Part shown: positions 8,104-15,305 of the stretch, piece by piece
How positions within the stretch are numbered: position 1 is the first letter of the stretch
Layout: every line of letters starts with the position of its first letter
DNA from: Prevotella sp.
GTDB lineage: Bacteria; Bacteroidota; Bacteroidia; Bacteroidales; Bacteroidaceae
Reading direction: 5' to 3'
Assembly: GCA_017428805.1 (NCBI GenBank)
Contig: JAFRQC010000016.1
Span: 1 to 15,313 of the forward strand
Length of the DNA: 15,313 bases
The notes under the pieces: generated by a model
Seen by the model: the letters and a program-made list of their open reading frames with translations, nothing else
Databases searched by the model: none
Told to the model about the DNA's origin: nothing
Made by a program: the position numbers and the translations under genes

Positions 8104-9025
8104 GACTCTCATCGTCCTGACCGGACCTACCGCCGTCGGGAAGACTGCCGTCAGTCTGGACATTGCCAAGCACTTTGGCATCCCCGTCATCAATGCAGAC
8201 TCGCGACAGATATTCAAGGAGCTGCGCATCGGCACAGCCCGCCCTACGGAGGCCGAGATGCAAGAGGTGAAACACTATTTCGTGGGCACACTGGGCATCG
8301 AAGACTATTACAGCGCATCGCTCTATGAGCAACAGGTGCTGGAGTTGTTGGAAAAGGAGTTTCAATCTCACGACTACGCCCTGCTCTCTGGTGGCAGTAT
8401 GATGTATATCGACGCCGTATGCGACGGCATTGACGATATTCCCACCATCGATGACGATACCAGGGCACTGATGAAACAACGGCTGAAGGAAGAAGGCCTC
8501 GAGGCACTCGTTGAGGAGTTGAAAAGGCTCGACCCGGATTACTACGAGATTGTCGACCGCCAGAATCCCCGTCGTGTAGTACACGCCCTCGAAATCTGCG
8601 TGATGACTGGAAAGACTTACACTTCGTTTAGGAAAAAGGAGTCAGGAGTCAGGAGTCAGGAGAGCAGTAGAAATGTGAGGCCATTCCGTATTATAAAGAT
8701 CGGTCTCGACCGTCCACGGGAAGAGCTTTACAATCGCATCAACGCCCGTGTGGATCAGATGATGAGCGACGGTCTGCTCGACGAAGTGAAGGCACTCTAT
8801 CCGAAGAAAGAGCTGAACGCGCTGAACACCGTCGGCTATAAAGAACTCTTCGATTATCTCGACGGACGCTGGCCACTGGAGGAGGCTGTGGAGCGCATCA
8901 AGGGCAACACCCGCCGCTACGCCCGCAAGCAACTAACCTGGTATAAGAAAGACGAACAGATCAGATGGTTTCATCCAGACGACAAACAATCAATAATGAA
9001 CTACATATCGAAAGACTATGAGTAA
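8087..9025 (+). CDS. miaA: tRNA dimethylallyltransferase
   Basis: MiaA adds a dimethylallyl group to N6 of A37 in tRNAs that read UNN codons. The open frame reaches back to a GTG at 8009, but those 26 codons read out of frame through lpxA and look unlike MiaA. I place the start at GTG 8087, giving 312 residues beginning [20 protein letters not shown] and a 17-base overlap with lpxA. The P-loop GPTAVGKT is at residues 13-20, followed by the INADSRQIF segment with the conserved D-S-x-Q, the [11 protein letters not shown] loop, and the C-terminal [21 protein letters not shown] and [17 protein letters not shown] segments. An in-frame heptamer repeat adds a short basic/polar segment around residues 184-193, between SFRKK and [11 protein letters not shown]. 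The 3' end overlaps the next gene by 8 bases. Confidence 0.93.
   Translation: MASSDKTLIVLTGPTAVGKTAVSLDIAKHFGIPVINADSRQIFKELRIGTARPTEAEMQEVKHYFVGTLGIEDYYSASLYEQQVLELLEKEFQSHDYALLSGGSMMYIDAVCDGIDDIPTIDDDTRALMKQRLKEEGLEALVEELKRLDPDYYEIVDRQNPRRVVHALEICVMTGKTYTSFRKKESGVRSQESSRNVRPFRIIKIGLDRPREELYNRINARVDQMMSDGLLDEVKALYPKKELNALNTVGYKELFDYLDGRWPLEEAVERIKGNTRRYARKQLTWYKKDEQIRWFHPDDKQSIMNYISKDYE
8638..8662. repeat. GGAGTCA heptamer array inside miaA
   Basis: GGAGTCA is repeated at 8638, 8645 and 8652, followed by a partial GGAG at 8659-8662: about 3.6 perfect copies. Three 7-base units make 21 bases, so the array keeps the frame and is read in all three phases as roughly ESGVRSQES. It falls in a loop between the [12 protein letters not shown] segment and [13 protein letters not shown]. 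Gain or loss of a single unit would shift the frame. Confidence 0.9.
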
Positions 9026-11516
9026 CGAATCTTCAAACATCATAAGCCGCACCCTGCAGTGGTGCCAGCAGAAGTTGGCAGCAGTCTGGCATTGGTACAA
9101 GGGACTCTATAAGGGTCGCCCTTGGTACATAAAGGCACTGTCATTTGTCATATCTGTCATCGTGGCCTTCTTCCTCTACCTCGGAGCCGTAGATATCAAC
9201 TTCCTGTGGCTCTTCGGCAAGTCGCCCTCGATGTCGACCATCAAGAACAAGCGCCCTGCGGAGGCTTCGATCATCTACAGTGCCGACGGCAAGCAGATCG
9301 GCAAGTTCTTCAGCGAGAACCGTACGCCTGTGACCTACGAGGAAGTGAATCCCGTATTCTGGCAGGCACTCATCTCTACTGAGGACGAACATTTCTATCA
9401 TCACCACGGCATCGACTATACCGCCTTCGTAGCCGTCGCCAAGGACTATATTCTCCATCGCGACGCCCGTGGAGCCTCGACCATCACCCAGCAGCTGGCC
9501 AAGAACCTCTTCCGCACACGCTCTGAATACTCCACAGGCCTCTTGGGAAACATTCCCGGACTGAAGATGCTCATCATGAAAAGCAAGGAATGGATCACCG
9601 CCTACAAACTCGAATACTTCTTCACCAAGGAAGAGATCCTGACGCAGTACGCCAATACCGTTGACTTCGGCTCCAATGCCTTTGGCATCAAGACCGCCTG
9701 CAAGACCTACTTCGGCTGTACGCCCAAAGACTTGAAGCCTGAGAACGCAGCCATCCTCGTAGGCATGCTCAAGGCCACCACCTACTACAATCCCCTCATC
9801 AATCCCGACAATGCCATCAAGCGTCGCAACATCGTGCTCGACCTCACGCAGCAGCACGGACACCTGTCGAAGGAAGTCTGTGACTCACTGAAGCAGTTGG
9901 AAATCAAACTCGACTACAGCGTGGAGAGTGCCTACGACGGCGATGCCAACTACTTCCGCGAGGCGGTTTCAGACTATCTGAAGGACTGGTGCAAGGAGTT
10001 CTACGACAACCGCAACGCCCTCTATACCGAAGGTCTGAAGATCTACACCACGCTCGACTCACGTATGCAGGCATACGCCGAGGAGGCTGCCTACAAGCAG
10101 ATGAAACAGGTGCAGAAGACGTTCAACGATCACTGGGGATCGACCAATCCCTGGCAGGACGAGCGCCACATAGAGATCAAGAACTTCATCGAGGACATCG
10201 CCAAGCGGCAGCCCGTCTATAAGTACCTCTCAAAGAAATACGACGGCAACGAGGACTCCATCAACTACTACCTGAACTTGCCCCACCCCGTCAAGGTGTT
10301 CGACTACGAACAGGGCCAGGTCGTGAAGGAACTCTCCACGATGGACTCCATCCGCTACATGGTGCGCTTCATGCACTGCGGCTTCGTGGCGATGGAACCC
10401 CAGACGGGCCACGTGAAAGCCTGGGTGGGCGACATCGATTTCCGCTCATGGAAATACGACAAGGTGACAGCCATGCGCCAGCCTGGTTCCACCTTCAAGC
10501 TCTTTGTCTATACGGAGGCGATGAATCAGGGCATCTCACCCTGCGACACCCGTAAGGACGAATACTTCGCCATGAAGGTGATGGATCACGGCAAGGAGGT
10601 CACCTGGGCACCCACTAATGCCGACGGACATTTCTCTGGAGCCAACATCACCCTGAAGCAGGCCTTCGCCATGAGTATCAACTCCGTAGCCGTCCGCCTG
10701 GGGCAGGAATGCGGCATTGAGAACATCGTGAACACCGCCCACAACATGGGCATCAAGTCGAAACTCGACCCCACGCCCTCGCTCACCCTCGGCTCCAGCG
10801 ACGTGAACCTTCTGGAGATGGTGAACGCCTATTGCACACCTGTGAACGACGGCAAGCATCTTGATCCTGTACTCGTGGCGAAGATTGAAGACCGCGACGG
10901 CAACGTGATCTACCAGGCTCCGACAGAGGCCAAGCAGGTCATCCCCTACCGTTCAGCCTTCCTCGTGCAGCAGCTGTTGAAGGGCGGCATGAGCGGCACC
11001 AGCTCGCGACTGATGGGATTCGTGGGCTACGACAAGGCGGCAGACACCGACTTCGGCGGCAAGACGGGAACCTCGAACAACCACTCCGACGCCTGGTTCA
11101 TCGGCACCACGCCCAAGCTCGTCGTAGGTGCCTGGGTGGGCGGCGAATACCGCAGCATCCACTTCCGCACAGGCATGCTCGGACAGGGTAACCGCACGGC
11201 GCTGCCCATCTGCGGCTACTTCCTCGGCTCCGTGCTCAACGACAAGGACTTCAAACAGTACCGCTGCAAGTTCAGCGACCCGCATCACGATGCATCGCTC
11301 TATGCGACAGAGTATGACTGCGGCGGCTACTTCAGAGCGCCAGCCGACTCTGACTCCATCAGCATCGACTCACTCGACATCGAAGAGCTCGATCCATATA
11401 CCGCCGTCGACGAATGGGGCAACCCCGTGCCGCCGCCCAATGAAGAGAATGACGGCAAGGCACAGCCGGAACCCACAGAGACAGATAACACGGAGGCCGT
11501 CAAGGATGAAGACTAA
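9018..11516 (+). CDS. mrcA: Class A penicillin-binding protein (bifunctional transglycosylase/transpeptidase)
   Basis: This 832-residue PBP1A-type enzyme polymerises lipid II into glycan strands and cross-links the peptides on the periplasmic side of the inner membrane. A cytoplasmic start of about 35 residues is followed by one membrane anchor (about 37-60, [19 protein letters not shown]). The transglycosylase domain (family GT51) shows [16 protein letters not shown] with catalytic E122 and [15 protein letters not shown]. The transpeptidase domain has S491-T-F-K494 (acyl-serine motif), S553-I-N555 and K682-T-G684. The tail is acidic and rich in D, E and P (about 770-832). The ATG overlaps the miaA stop by 8 bases. 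Its place after the lpx genes makes an envelope-building set. The symbol follows E. coli usage; family assignment is certain, orthology to mrcA rather than another class A PBP is less so. Confidence 0.95.
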   Translation: MSNESSNIISRTLQWCQQKLAAVWHWYKGLYKGRPWYIKALSFVISVIVAFFLYLGAVDINFLWLFGKSPSMSTIKNKRPAEASIIYSADGKQIGKFFSENRTPVTYEEVNPVFWQALISTEDEHFYHHHGIDYTAFVAVAKDYILHRDARGASTITQQLAKNLFRTRSEYSTGLLGNIPGLKMLIMKSKEWITAYKLEYFFTKEEILTQYANTVDFGSNAFGIKTACKTYFGCTPKDLKPENAAILVGMLKATTYYNPLINPDNAIKRRNIVLDLTQQHGHLSKEVCDSLKQLEIKLDYSVESAYDGDANYFREAVSDYLKDWCKEFYDNRNALYTEGLKIYTTLDSRMQAYAEEAAYKQMKQVQKTFNDHWGSTNPWQDERHIEIKNFIEDIAKRQPVYKYLSKKYDGNEDSINYYLNLPHPVKVFDYEQGQVVKELSTMDSIRYMVRFMHCGFVAMEPQTGHVKAWVGDIDFRSWKYDKVTAMRQPGSTFKLFVYTEAMNQGISPCDTRKDEYFAMKVMDHGKEVTWAPTNADGHFSGANITLKQAFAMSINSVAVRLGQECGIENIVNTAHNMGIKSKLDPTPSLTLGSSDVNLLEMVNAYCTPVNDGKHLDPVLVAKIEDRDGNVIYQAPTEAKQVIPYRSAFLVQQLLKGGMSGTSSRLMGFVGYDKAADTDFGGKTGTSNNHSDAWFIGTTPKLVVGAWVGGEYRSIHFRTGMLGQGNRTALPICGYFLGSVLNDKDFKQYRCKFSDPHHDASLYATEYDCGGYFRAPADSDSISIDSLDIEELDPYTAVDEWGNPVPPPNEENDGKAQPEPTETDNTEAVKDED
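9136..9161 (+). repeat. TGTCAT interspersed repeat, copy 1 (inside the PBP gene)
   Basis: The segment contains CACTGTCATTTGTCAT, then ATC, then TGTCATC. It matches copy 3 (15192-15217, opposite strand) at 25 of 26 positions and copy 2 (11530-11555) at 23 of 26. Here it lies wholly within the codons for the membrane anchor (L-S-F-V-I-S-V-I), without any disturbance of the frame. Confidence 0.75.
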
Positions 11517-11526
11517 GCGCAGAATC

Positions 11527-11555
11527 TGACACTGTCATTTGTCATAATTGTCATA
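11527..11555 (+). repeat. TGTCAT interspersed repeat, copy 2 (directly before the helicase gene)
   Basis: The segment reads TGACACTGTCATTTGTCAT, then AAT, then TGTCATA. It shares 27 of 29 positions with copy 3. It fills most of the 40-base gap after the PBP stop and ends one base before the ATG of the helicase at 11557. The first 11 bases (TGACACTGTCA) form a small perfect inverted repeat around a central C. Confidence 0.82.
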
Positions 11556-11556
11556 C

Positions 11557-13407
11557 ATGGAAGCGTTAGACCTGGACAACAAGGAGTGGCAGGACGCCCT
11601 GCAGATTGTGAACTACTCACGCCGCTCGCTCTTCCTCACGGGAAAGGCCGGCACGGGCAAAAGCACCTTTCTGCGCTACGTATCGAAGAATACGAAGAAG
11701 AAGCATGTAATCCTTGCCCCTACGGGCATCGCGGCCATCAACGCCGGAGGCTCCACGCTCCACAGTTTCTTCCGTCTGCCCTTCCATCCCCTGCTGCCCA
11801 ACGATTCGCGCTACGACCGCCGGCACATCAAGGAGACGCTGAAATACACGGGCGCCCAGCGCAAGCTGATAAGAGAAGTTGAGCTCATCATCATCGACGA
11901 GATATCAATGGTGCGGGCAGACATCATCGACTTCATCGACAAGGTGCTGCGCATCTATACCCGCAACCCAGAGCCCTTCGGCGGCAAACAACTGCTGCTC
12001 GTGGGAGACATCTTCCAGCTGGAGCCCGTGCTGAAAGACGATGAGCGCCAGCTGCTGCAGCCCTTCTACCCCTCGCCCTACTTCTTCAATGCGAAAGTGT
12101 GGCAGCAGATGCCCGTCGTCTCCATCGAGCTCCGCAAGGTCTACCGCCAGTCTGACCCTGCCTTCATCGCCATCCTCGACCGCATCCGCAACAACACCGC
12201 CACTACTGCTGATTTACAGGCGCTGAACTCGAGAGTAATCTTTTCCCCTCCTAAGTTCTTGGCAGAGCCAAGCGGCAAAGCCGAGCGAGGAGGGGTGTCC
12301 GAAGGACGGGGTGGTCTGCGCTCGGCTCTGCCGCTTGCTACCGACGAGGGACGCAAGAACACCCTCTCCATCACCCTCGCCACCCGCCGCGACACCGTCG
12401 ATTACATCAACGAACAGCATCTCTCAGCCCTCGACGGCTCGCCATCCGTCTTCTTCGGCAGCATCACGGGCGACTTCCCTGAAACCTCACTCCCCACGCC
12501 GATGGAACTCCAGCTGAAGCCTGGTGCGCAGGTCATCTTCATCAAGAACGACAAGGACAAACGTTGGGTAAACGGCACCCTTGGCACCATCGACTACATC
12601 GACGAAGAAGAAGGCATCATCGGCATCATCAACGAACAGGGTCAGGAGTTCGATGTCGAGCGCGAAGTATGGGAAAATATGCGCTACACCTTCAACGAAA
12701 AGGAGCAGAAGATCGAAGAAGAATTACTTGGCACCTACACGCAATTCCCCATCCGTCTGGCGTGGGCCATCACCGTCCACAAGAGCCAGGGACTCACGTT
12801 CTCGCAGGTCAGCATCGACTTCGGCGGAGGCGGTGCCTTTGCCGGAGGACAGACCTACGTGGCTCTCTCCCGTTGCACTTCTCTCGAAGGCATCACCCTC
12901 AAGGAGCCCATCCGTCAGAGTGACGTTTTCGTACGTGCCGAAGTAGTGCAGTTTGCCAGCCGCTACAATGATGCCTCGCTCATCGCACAGGCGATGCAGG
13001 AAGGCAAGGCCGACCGCGAATATCACGATGCCGTGATGGCCTTCGACCGAGGTGACTTCGATGCCTTCCTCAACCATTTCTTCCTGGCCATCCACTCCCG
13101 CTATGACATCGAGAAGCCCCACGCCCGCCGCCTTATCCGCCGCAAGCTGGAGATCATCAACCACCAGCGCCGCACCATCTCCGAACTCCAGGAAAAACAC
13201 GCCTCAGAACTCCAAGCCCTGCAATCCAAGCTCGACGCGCAAAACGAACTCCTCAAACGCCTCGCCGCCGAATACACCATTATGGGCCGCGAGTGCGAGC
13301 ACGAACATATGACCGACGCTGCCATCCGCAACTACGAGAAGGCCCTCGAGCTCTATCCCGATGCCGGTGACGCCCGCCGCCGCCTCAAAAAACTCCAGAA
13401 GAAATAA
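11557..13407 (+). CDS. PIF1/RecD-like ATP-dependent helicase with TPR-like tail and an in-frame repeat insert
   Basis: This is a 616-residue superfamily 1B helicase-like ATPase. I chose ATG 11557; the upstream TTG at 11548 lies inside a DNA repeat. Walker A is GKAGTGKS (residues 29-36), followed by motif Ia APTGIAAINAGGSTLHSFFRLPF as in PIF1/RecD2 proteins, Walker B IIIDEIS (D114-E115) and motif III LLLVGDIFQLEPV. The C-terminal helicase part carries WAITVHKSQGLTF (K409, S410, Q411) and QTYVALSRCTSLEGI, the usual motifs V-VI. After it come a probable coiled coil (about 525-575) and one TPR-like repeat (AAIRNYEKALELYPDAGDA). Residues about 230-265 come from a GC-rich DNA repeat and fit no helicase motif; without it LNSRVI would continue nearly directly into ITLATRRDTVDYIN. 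Substrate and role are unknown; DNA repair or unwinding is inferred from family. Confidence 0.88.
   Translation: MEALDLDNKEWQDALQIVNYSRRSLFLTGKAGTGKSTFLRYVSKNTKKKHVILAPTGIAAINAGGSTLHSFFRLPFHPLLPNDSRYDRRHIKETLKYTGAQRKLIREVELIIIDEISMVRADIIDFIDKVLRIYTRNPEPFGGKQLLLVGDIFQLEPVLKDDERQLLQPFYPSPYFFNAKVWQQMPVVSIELRKVYRQSDPAFIAILDRIRNNTATTADLQALNSRVIFSPPKFLAEPSGKAERGGVSEGRGGLRSALPLATDEGRKNTLSITLATRRDTVDYINEQHLSALDGSPSVFFGSITGDFPETSLPTPMELQLKPGAQVIFIKNDKDKRWVNGTLGTIDYIDEEEGIIGIINEQGQEFDVEREVWENMRYTFNEKEQKIEEELLGTYTQFPIRLAWAITVHKSQGLTFSQVSIDFGGGGAFAGGQTYVALSRCTSLEGITLKEPIRQSDVFVRAEVVQFASRYNDASLIAQAMQEGKADREYHDAVMAFDRGDFDAFLNHFFLAIHSRYDIEKPHARRLIRRKLEIINHQRRTISELQEKHASELQALQSKLDAQNELLKRLAAEYTIMGRECEHEHMTDAAIRNYEKALELYPDAGDARRRLKKLQKK
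12245..12337. repeat. GC-rich inverted-repeat element inserted in frame in the helicase gene
   Basis: Two pairs of arms are present. CCCCTCCT (12245-12252) is the exact reverse complement of AGGAGGGG (12288-12295). The 19-mer caagcggcaaagccgagcg (12269-12287) matches the reverse complement of 12319-12337 at 18 of 19 positions. Two small hairpins lie within: CTTGGC-AGA-GCCAAG (12258-12272) and GTCC-GAA-GGAC (12297-12307). The arms interleave (A-B-A'-B'). The element may run from about 12242 to 12350. It contributes about 36 residues rich in P, S, G, K, E and R (FSPPKFLAEPSGKAERGG and onward) and keeps the frame open. It resembles in behaviour the palindromic elements found inside Rickettsia genes, but the sequence is different and the family is not identified here. 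Confidence 0.82.
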
Positions 13408-13408
13408 T

Positions 13409-13438
13409 AATCCCCGACGCCGCTGAGCATCGGGGATT
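13409..13438. terminator. Hairpin terminator between convergent genes, probably bidirectional
   Basis: AATCCCCGA (13409-13417) and TCGGGGATT (13430-13438) form a perfect 9-bp stem with a 12-base loop. It begins two bases after the helicase stop and lies 23 bases beyond the stop of the convergent lipoprotein gene. Bases after the stem are TTGTTGT on the + strand and TTATTATTT on the - strand. Both are only moderately T-rich, slightly better for the lipoprotein transcript. Confidence 0.8.
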
Positions 13439-13460
13439 GTTGTATGAAGAAGTCGGGAGA

Positions 13461-14753
13461 TTAATCTTCTGAAAGGTCGGTGTCGGAGAACATAAACCAT
13501 TGCACATTGGGAACGCTCTGACGCTCACGCATCCAAGTCTTGCTGCCATACATAGTAGCAACAATCAGAGGAGCCTCACCCTGAGCAGGGAACGGCACAG
13601 CCCAGTAGTATGTGGTTTCACCACCTGCTGCTTTATCATTACCTTCGACGATGACACTCACTTTGCTGTTATCGCCATCCCAGCCTGTAGCATCAAACTC
13701 CTTGAGGCAGAGATTCGGGTCGATGGGATTCGTGTTGAGCATCTCGGTGATGGTGTAATCCTGTCTCTTTGTCCAAGAATTGTTGGCTACCTTAATGGTG
13801 ACATCAAGCGTACCACCGAGGGCACGGACATAGCACTTTTGAGAGCCGTCACTATACTTAATCACATCAAACACGACGTCGTTGAAGTCGAAGTCATAGC
13901 TACCACCGAGGTCCTCAACCATATAACGCTTTGAAATAACAGGAACAGGCACAGTCGGAATCTCTTTTACCCACAGAATCAGATTGGTGTAATCAGGGTT
14001 GGTCTTGTCGCACTTGAAGCCCCAGAATGTGTAGCTCACGCCCTCAATGGTCATCGTAACAATCTTGAAGTCTGTGATAGTCTGGTTATATGCACTGCTC
14101 AAATCTACTTTCTTTTTGTCTGAGGAAGCGGTAAACCATCTGGCGCCGTCTGGAATCTGTGAGAAATCGAGACTGCTGGTGTGTTTCTCTGCCGAGTTAC
14201 CAATCTTTGCATTTTTGCCATTAGCCGGACTGCTCTGTCTTAAATACAGGTCTCCTTCTGGTGTATTGGCAACACCCCAGGTGAAATATTTCGCACTTGA
14301 AGCATCATCCCTTGACACGCCTACCACACTGAAAATAATCTTTCCGCTAGGTGCCCATGCTGTCGGCTGTACTTTACCAAACTCCGCAACAATATCTCCC
14401 CAGTTATTATTAAAAAGTTTGGCAATCTTGCTTTCATTATTGCTATAATTCAAATAATAACCATAAGATTCAGTTGAGGCCATATCTTGCACGAGGTTGC
14501 TACTTTGACCTTTATTACCACGCGTTCCGGCGAAACCAGCCAAGGTGCTGCCTCTCTGAGACAAATCCCATGTCTCAAACGGAGAGATCTCCCCATACTT
14601 CTGAATGAATGCAGACTTATAATCCTTCTCAATGAACTCATGAGCCTTTTCAGGACTATAAGAATACTCTTCTCCCTTGCTACAGGAAGACAAAACGACT
14701 GTACCAGCCATCATAGTGACGGCACAAGATACCAAAAACAATCTTTTTTTCAT
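13461..14753 (-). CDS. Probable surface lipoprotein with DFDFND motif, function unknown
   Basis: This is a 430-residue predicted lipoprotein. The signal peptide MKKRLFLVSCAVTMMAGTVV leads into the lipobox L21-S-S-C24, where signal peptidase II would cut. Residues after the cysteine (S-K-G-E-E) are charged, like the signal that sends Bacteroidota lipoproteins to the cell surface. The N-terminal region holds FIQKYGEISPFETWDLSQRG (about 49-68), a pattern I associate with Bacteroidota cell-surface proteins. In the middle, VEDLGGSYDFDFNDVVFDV has acidic residues at 287, 289 and 292 spaced like a calcium-binding loop, reminiscent of LruC/DUF4842-type domains, though I am not sure of the family. The gene is convergent with the helicase and appears to be a single-gene transcript with its own promoter. 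No SusC/SusD partner or enzyme active site is visible. Confidence 0.82.
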   Translation of the reverse strand: MKKRLFLVSCAVTMMAGTVVLSSCSKGEEYSYSPEKAHEFIEKDYKSAFIQKYGEISPFETWDLSQRGSTLAGFAGTRGNKGQSSNLVQDMASTESYGYYLNYSNNESKIAKLFNNNWGDIVAEFGKVQPTAWAPSGKIIFSVVGVSRDDASSAKYFTWGVANTPEGDLYLRQSSPANGKNAKIGNSAEKHTSSLDFSQIPDGARWFTASSDKKKVDLSSAYNQTITDFKIVTMTIEGVSYTFWGFKCDKTNPDYTNLILWVKEIPTVPVPVISKRYMVEDLGGSYDFDFNDVVFDVIKYSDGSQKCYVRALGGTLDVTIKVANNSWTKRQDYTITEMLNTNPIDPNLCLKEFDATGWDGDNSKVSVIVEGNDKAAGGETTYYWAVPFPAQGEAPLIVATMYGSKTWMRERQSVPNVQWFMFSDTDLSED

Positions 14754-14801
14754 AATGTCTAGTTTTTTAAATTTTAATGGTTTATTGATTAATTACGGGT
14801 G

Positions 14802-14809
14802 CAAAATTA
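14802..14809 (-). promoter_or_regulatory. Possible -7 element for the lipoprotein gene
   Basis: Read on the - strand this is TAATTTTG, a full match to TAnnTTTG, in the setting ggtaattttgcaccc. The start codon lies 48 bases downstream (14753), leaving an AT-rich leader of about 40 bases. No TTTG is found at the expected upstream distance, so the call rests on the -7 element alone. Confidence 0.5.
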
Positions 14810-14951
14810 CCTAATAATGATGATATATTAGTAGAAATCGGCTAGTTTTTTAGTTAAAAATGTATAATATGTGAGGTATGTCAATTCTTGGGCGCATAAT
14901 GTTACAATTTCTCAGAAGAGAAGTGATAAACATCAAATGGACGAGATGGAG

Positions 14952-14970
14952 ATGAAATTATTTTACATTA
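14952..14970 (+). repeat. 19-bp direct repeat, left copy
   Basis: ATGAAATTATTTTACATTA here and ATGAAGTTATTTTACATTA at 15129-15147 differ at one base. Both are preceded within 5 bases by ACGAGA. Read as codons, each begins M-K-L-F-Y-I, and the single difference is silent (AAA/AAG); the frames then run only 24 and 27 codons and diverge. Confidence 0.7.
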
Positions 14971-15001
14971 GAAATGCGCAAAAATGGGCAGAATTTTGTA
15001 G

Positions 15002-15093
15002 TAACGAAACAGGGAGTTTAGACTAAGGAAAGTGGAGGTTTCGTTAGGGGAAAGTCAGAGTTTCCTTAGGAGAAAGTCAGAAGGGCGATTTTG
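15002..15093. repeat. 22-base-period array with two interleaved, covarying inverted repeats
   Basis: Units starting GAAA occur at 15006, 15028, 15050 and 15072, 22 bases apart; the first is the most diverged. Two perfect 9-bp inverted repeats interleave: TAACGAAAC (15002-15010) with GTTTCGTTA (15038-15046), and CTAAGGAAA (15023-15031) with TTTCCTTAG (15061-15069). The middle base differs between the pairs (C opposite G in one, G opposite C in the other), so each arm fits only its own partner. This could form a pseudoknot in RNA or two overlapping cruciforms in DNA. Function unknown. Confidence 0.65.
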
Positions 15094-15128
15094 GGGCGGT
15101 TTGAAGTGATTTTGTAAGAAAACGAGAA

Positions 15129-15147
15129 ATGAAGTTATTTTACATTA
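15129..15147 (+). repeat. 19-bp direct repeat, right copy
   Basis: This is the second copy of the ATGAARTTATTTTACATTA repeat, 177 bases to the right of the first, with the 22-base-period array lying between them. After the repeat the flanks show only weak similarity. Confidence 0.7.
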
Positions 15148-15191
15148 TGAGCAGTTTGAGCAAACACGGATGGGAGGCTCGGCGGGAAAAA

Positions 15192-15220
15192 GATGACAAA
15201 TATGACAAATGACAGTGTCA
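15192..15220 (-). repeat. TGTCAT interspersed repeat, copy 3
   Basis: On the - strand it reads TGACACTGTCATTTGTCAT, then ATT, then TGTCATC. It is 27/29 identical to copy 2 and 25/26 identical to copy 1. It is the copy without coding constraint and probably closest to the consensus. Confidence 0.82.
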
Positions 15221-15259
15221 TATTTGGAGCAGGGAGGTTGGAAGAAAAAAGTGTGAAAT

Positions 15260-15305
15260 AAATCACTATATAAATAAATATATATATTTATATATATTGT
15301 GATTT
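15260..15305. repeat. 46-bp AT-rich near-perfect palindrome
   Basis: The two 23-base arms (15260-15282 and 15283-15305) match at 21 of 23 positions with no spacer. The ends are AAATCAC and GTGATTT, the centre is almost pure TA/TTTA. A run of T follows on the + strand (GTGATTTTTATC). It could be an operator or the cruciform-forming control region of a gene beyond the window, or a weak terminator; the sequence does not decide. Confidence 0.7.

Noticed and set aside
9141..9863. 240-codon open frame on the - strand within the PBP gene
   Set aside because: It overlaps the transglycosylase domain, whose motifs are all intact on the + strand; the antisense product is repetitive in V, G and E and shows no domain.
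11548..11556. TTG start for the helicase
   Set aside because: It falls inside the TGTCAT repeat and adds only three residues; the ATG at 11557 begins a normal helicase N-terminus.
14878..15209. Three tiny frames of 24-27 codons starting at 14878, 14952 and 15129 as genes
   Set aside because: They are at chance length for AT-rich DNA, none has a recognisable domain, and the 14952 frame runs into the structured array. The shared M-K-L-F-Y-I start is reported as a DNA repeat instead.
366..15220. CRISPR array
   Set aside because: The repeats are either contiguous tandem units of 7-22 bases or widely scattered copies; there is no series of 25-40 base repeats with unique spacers and no cas gene.
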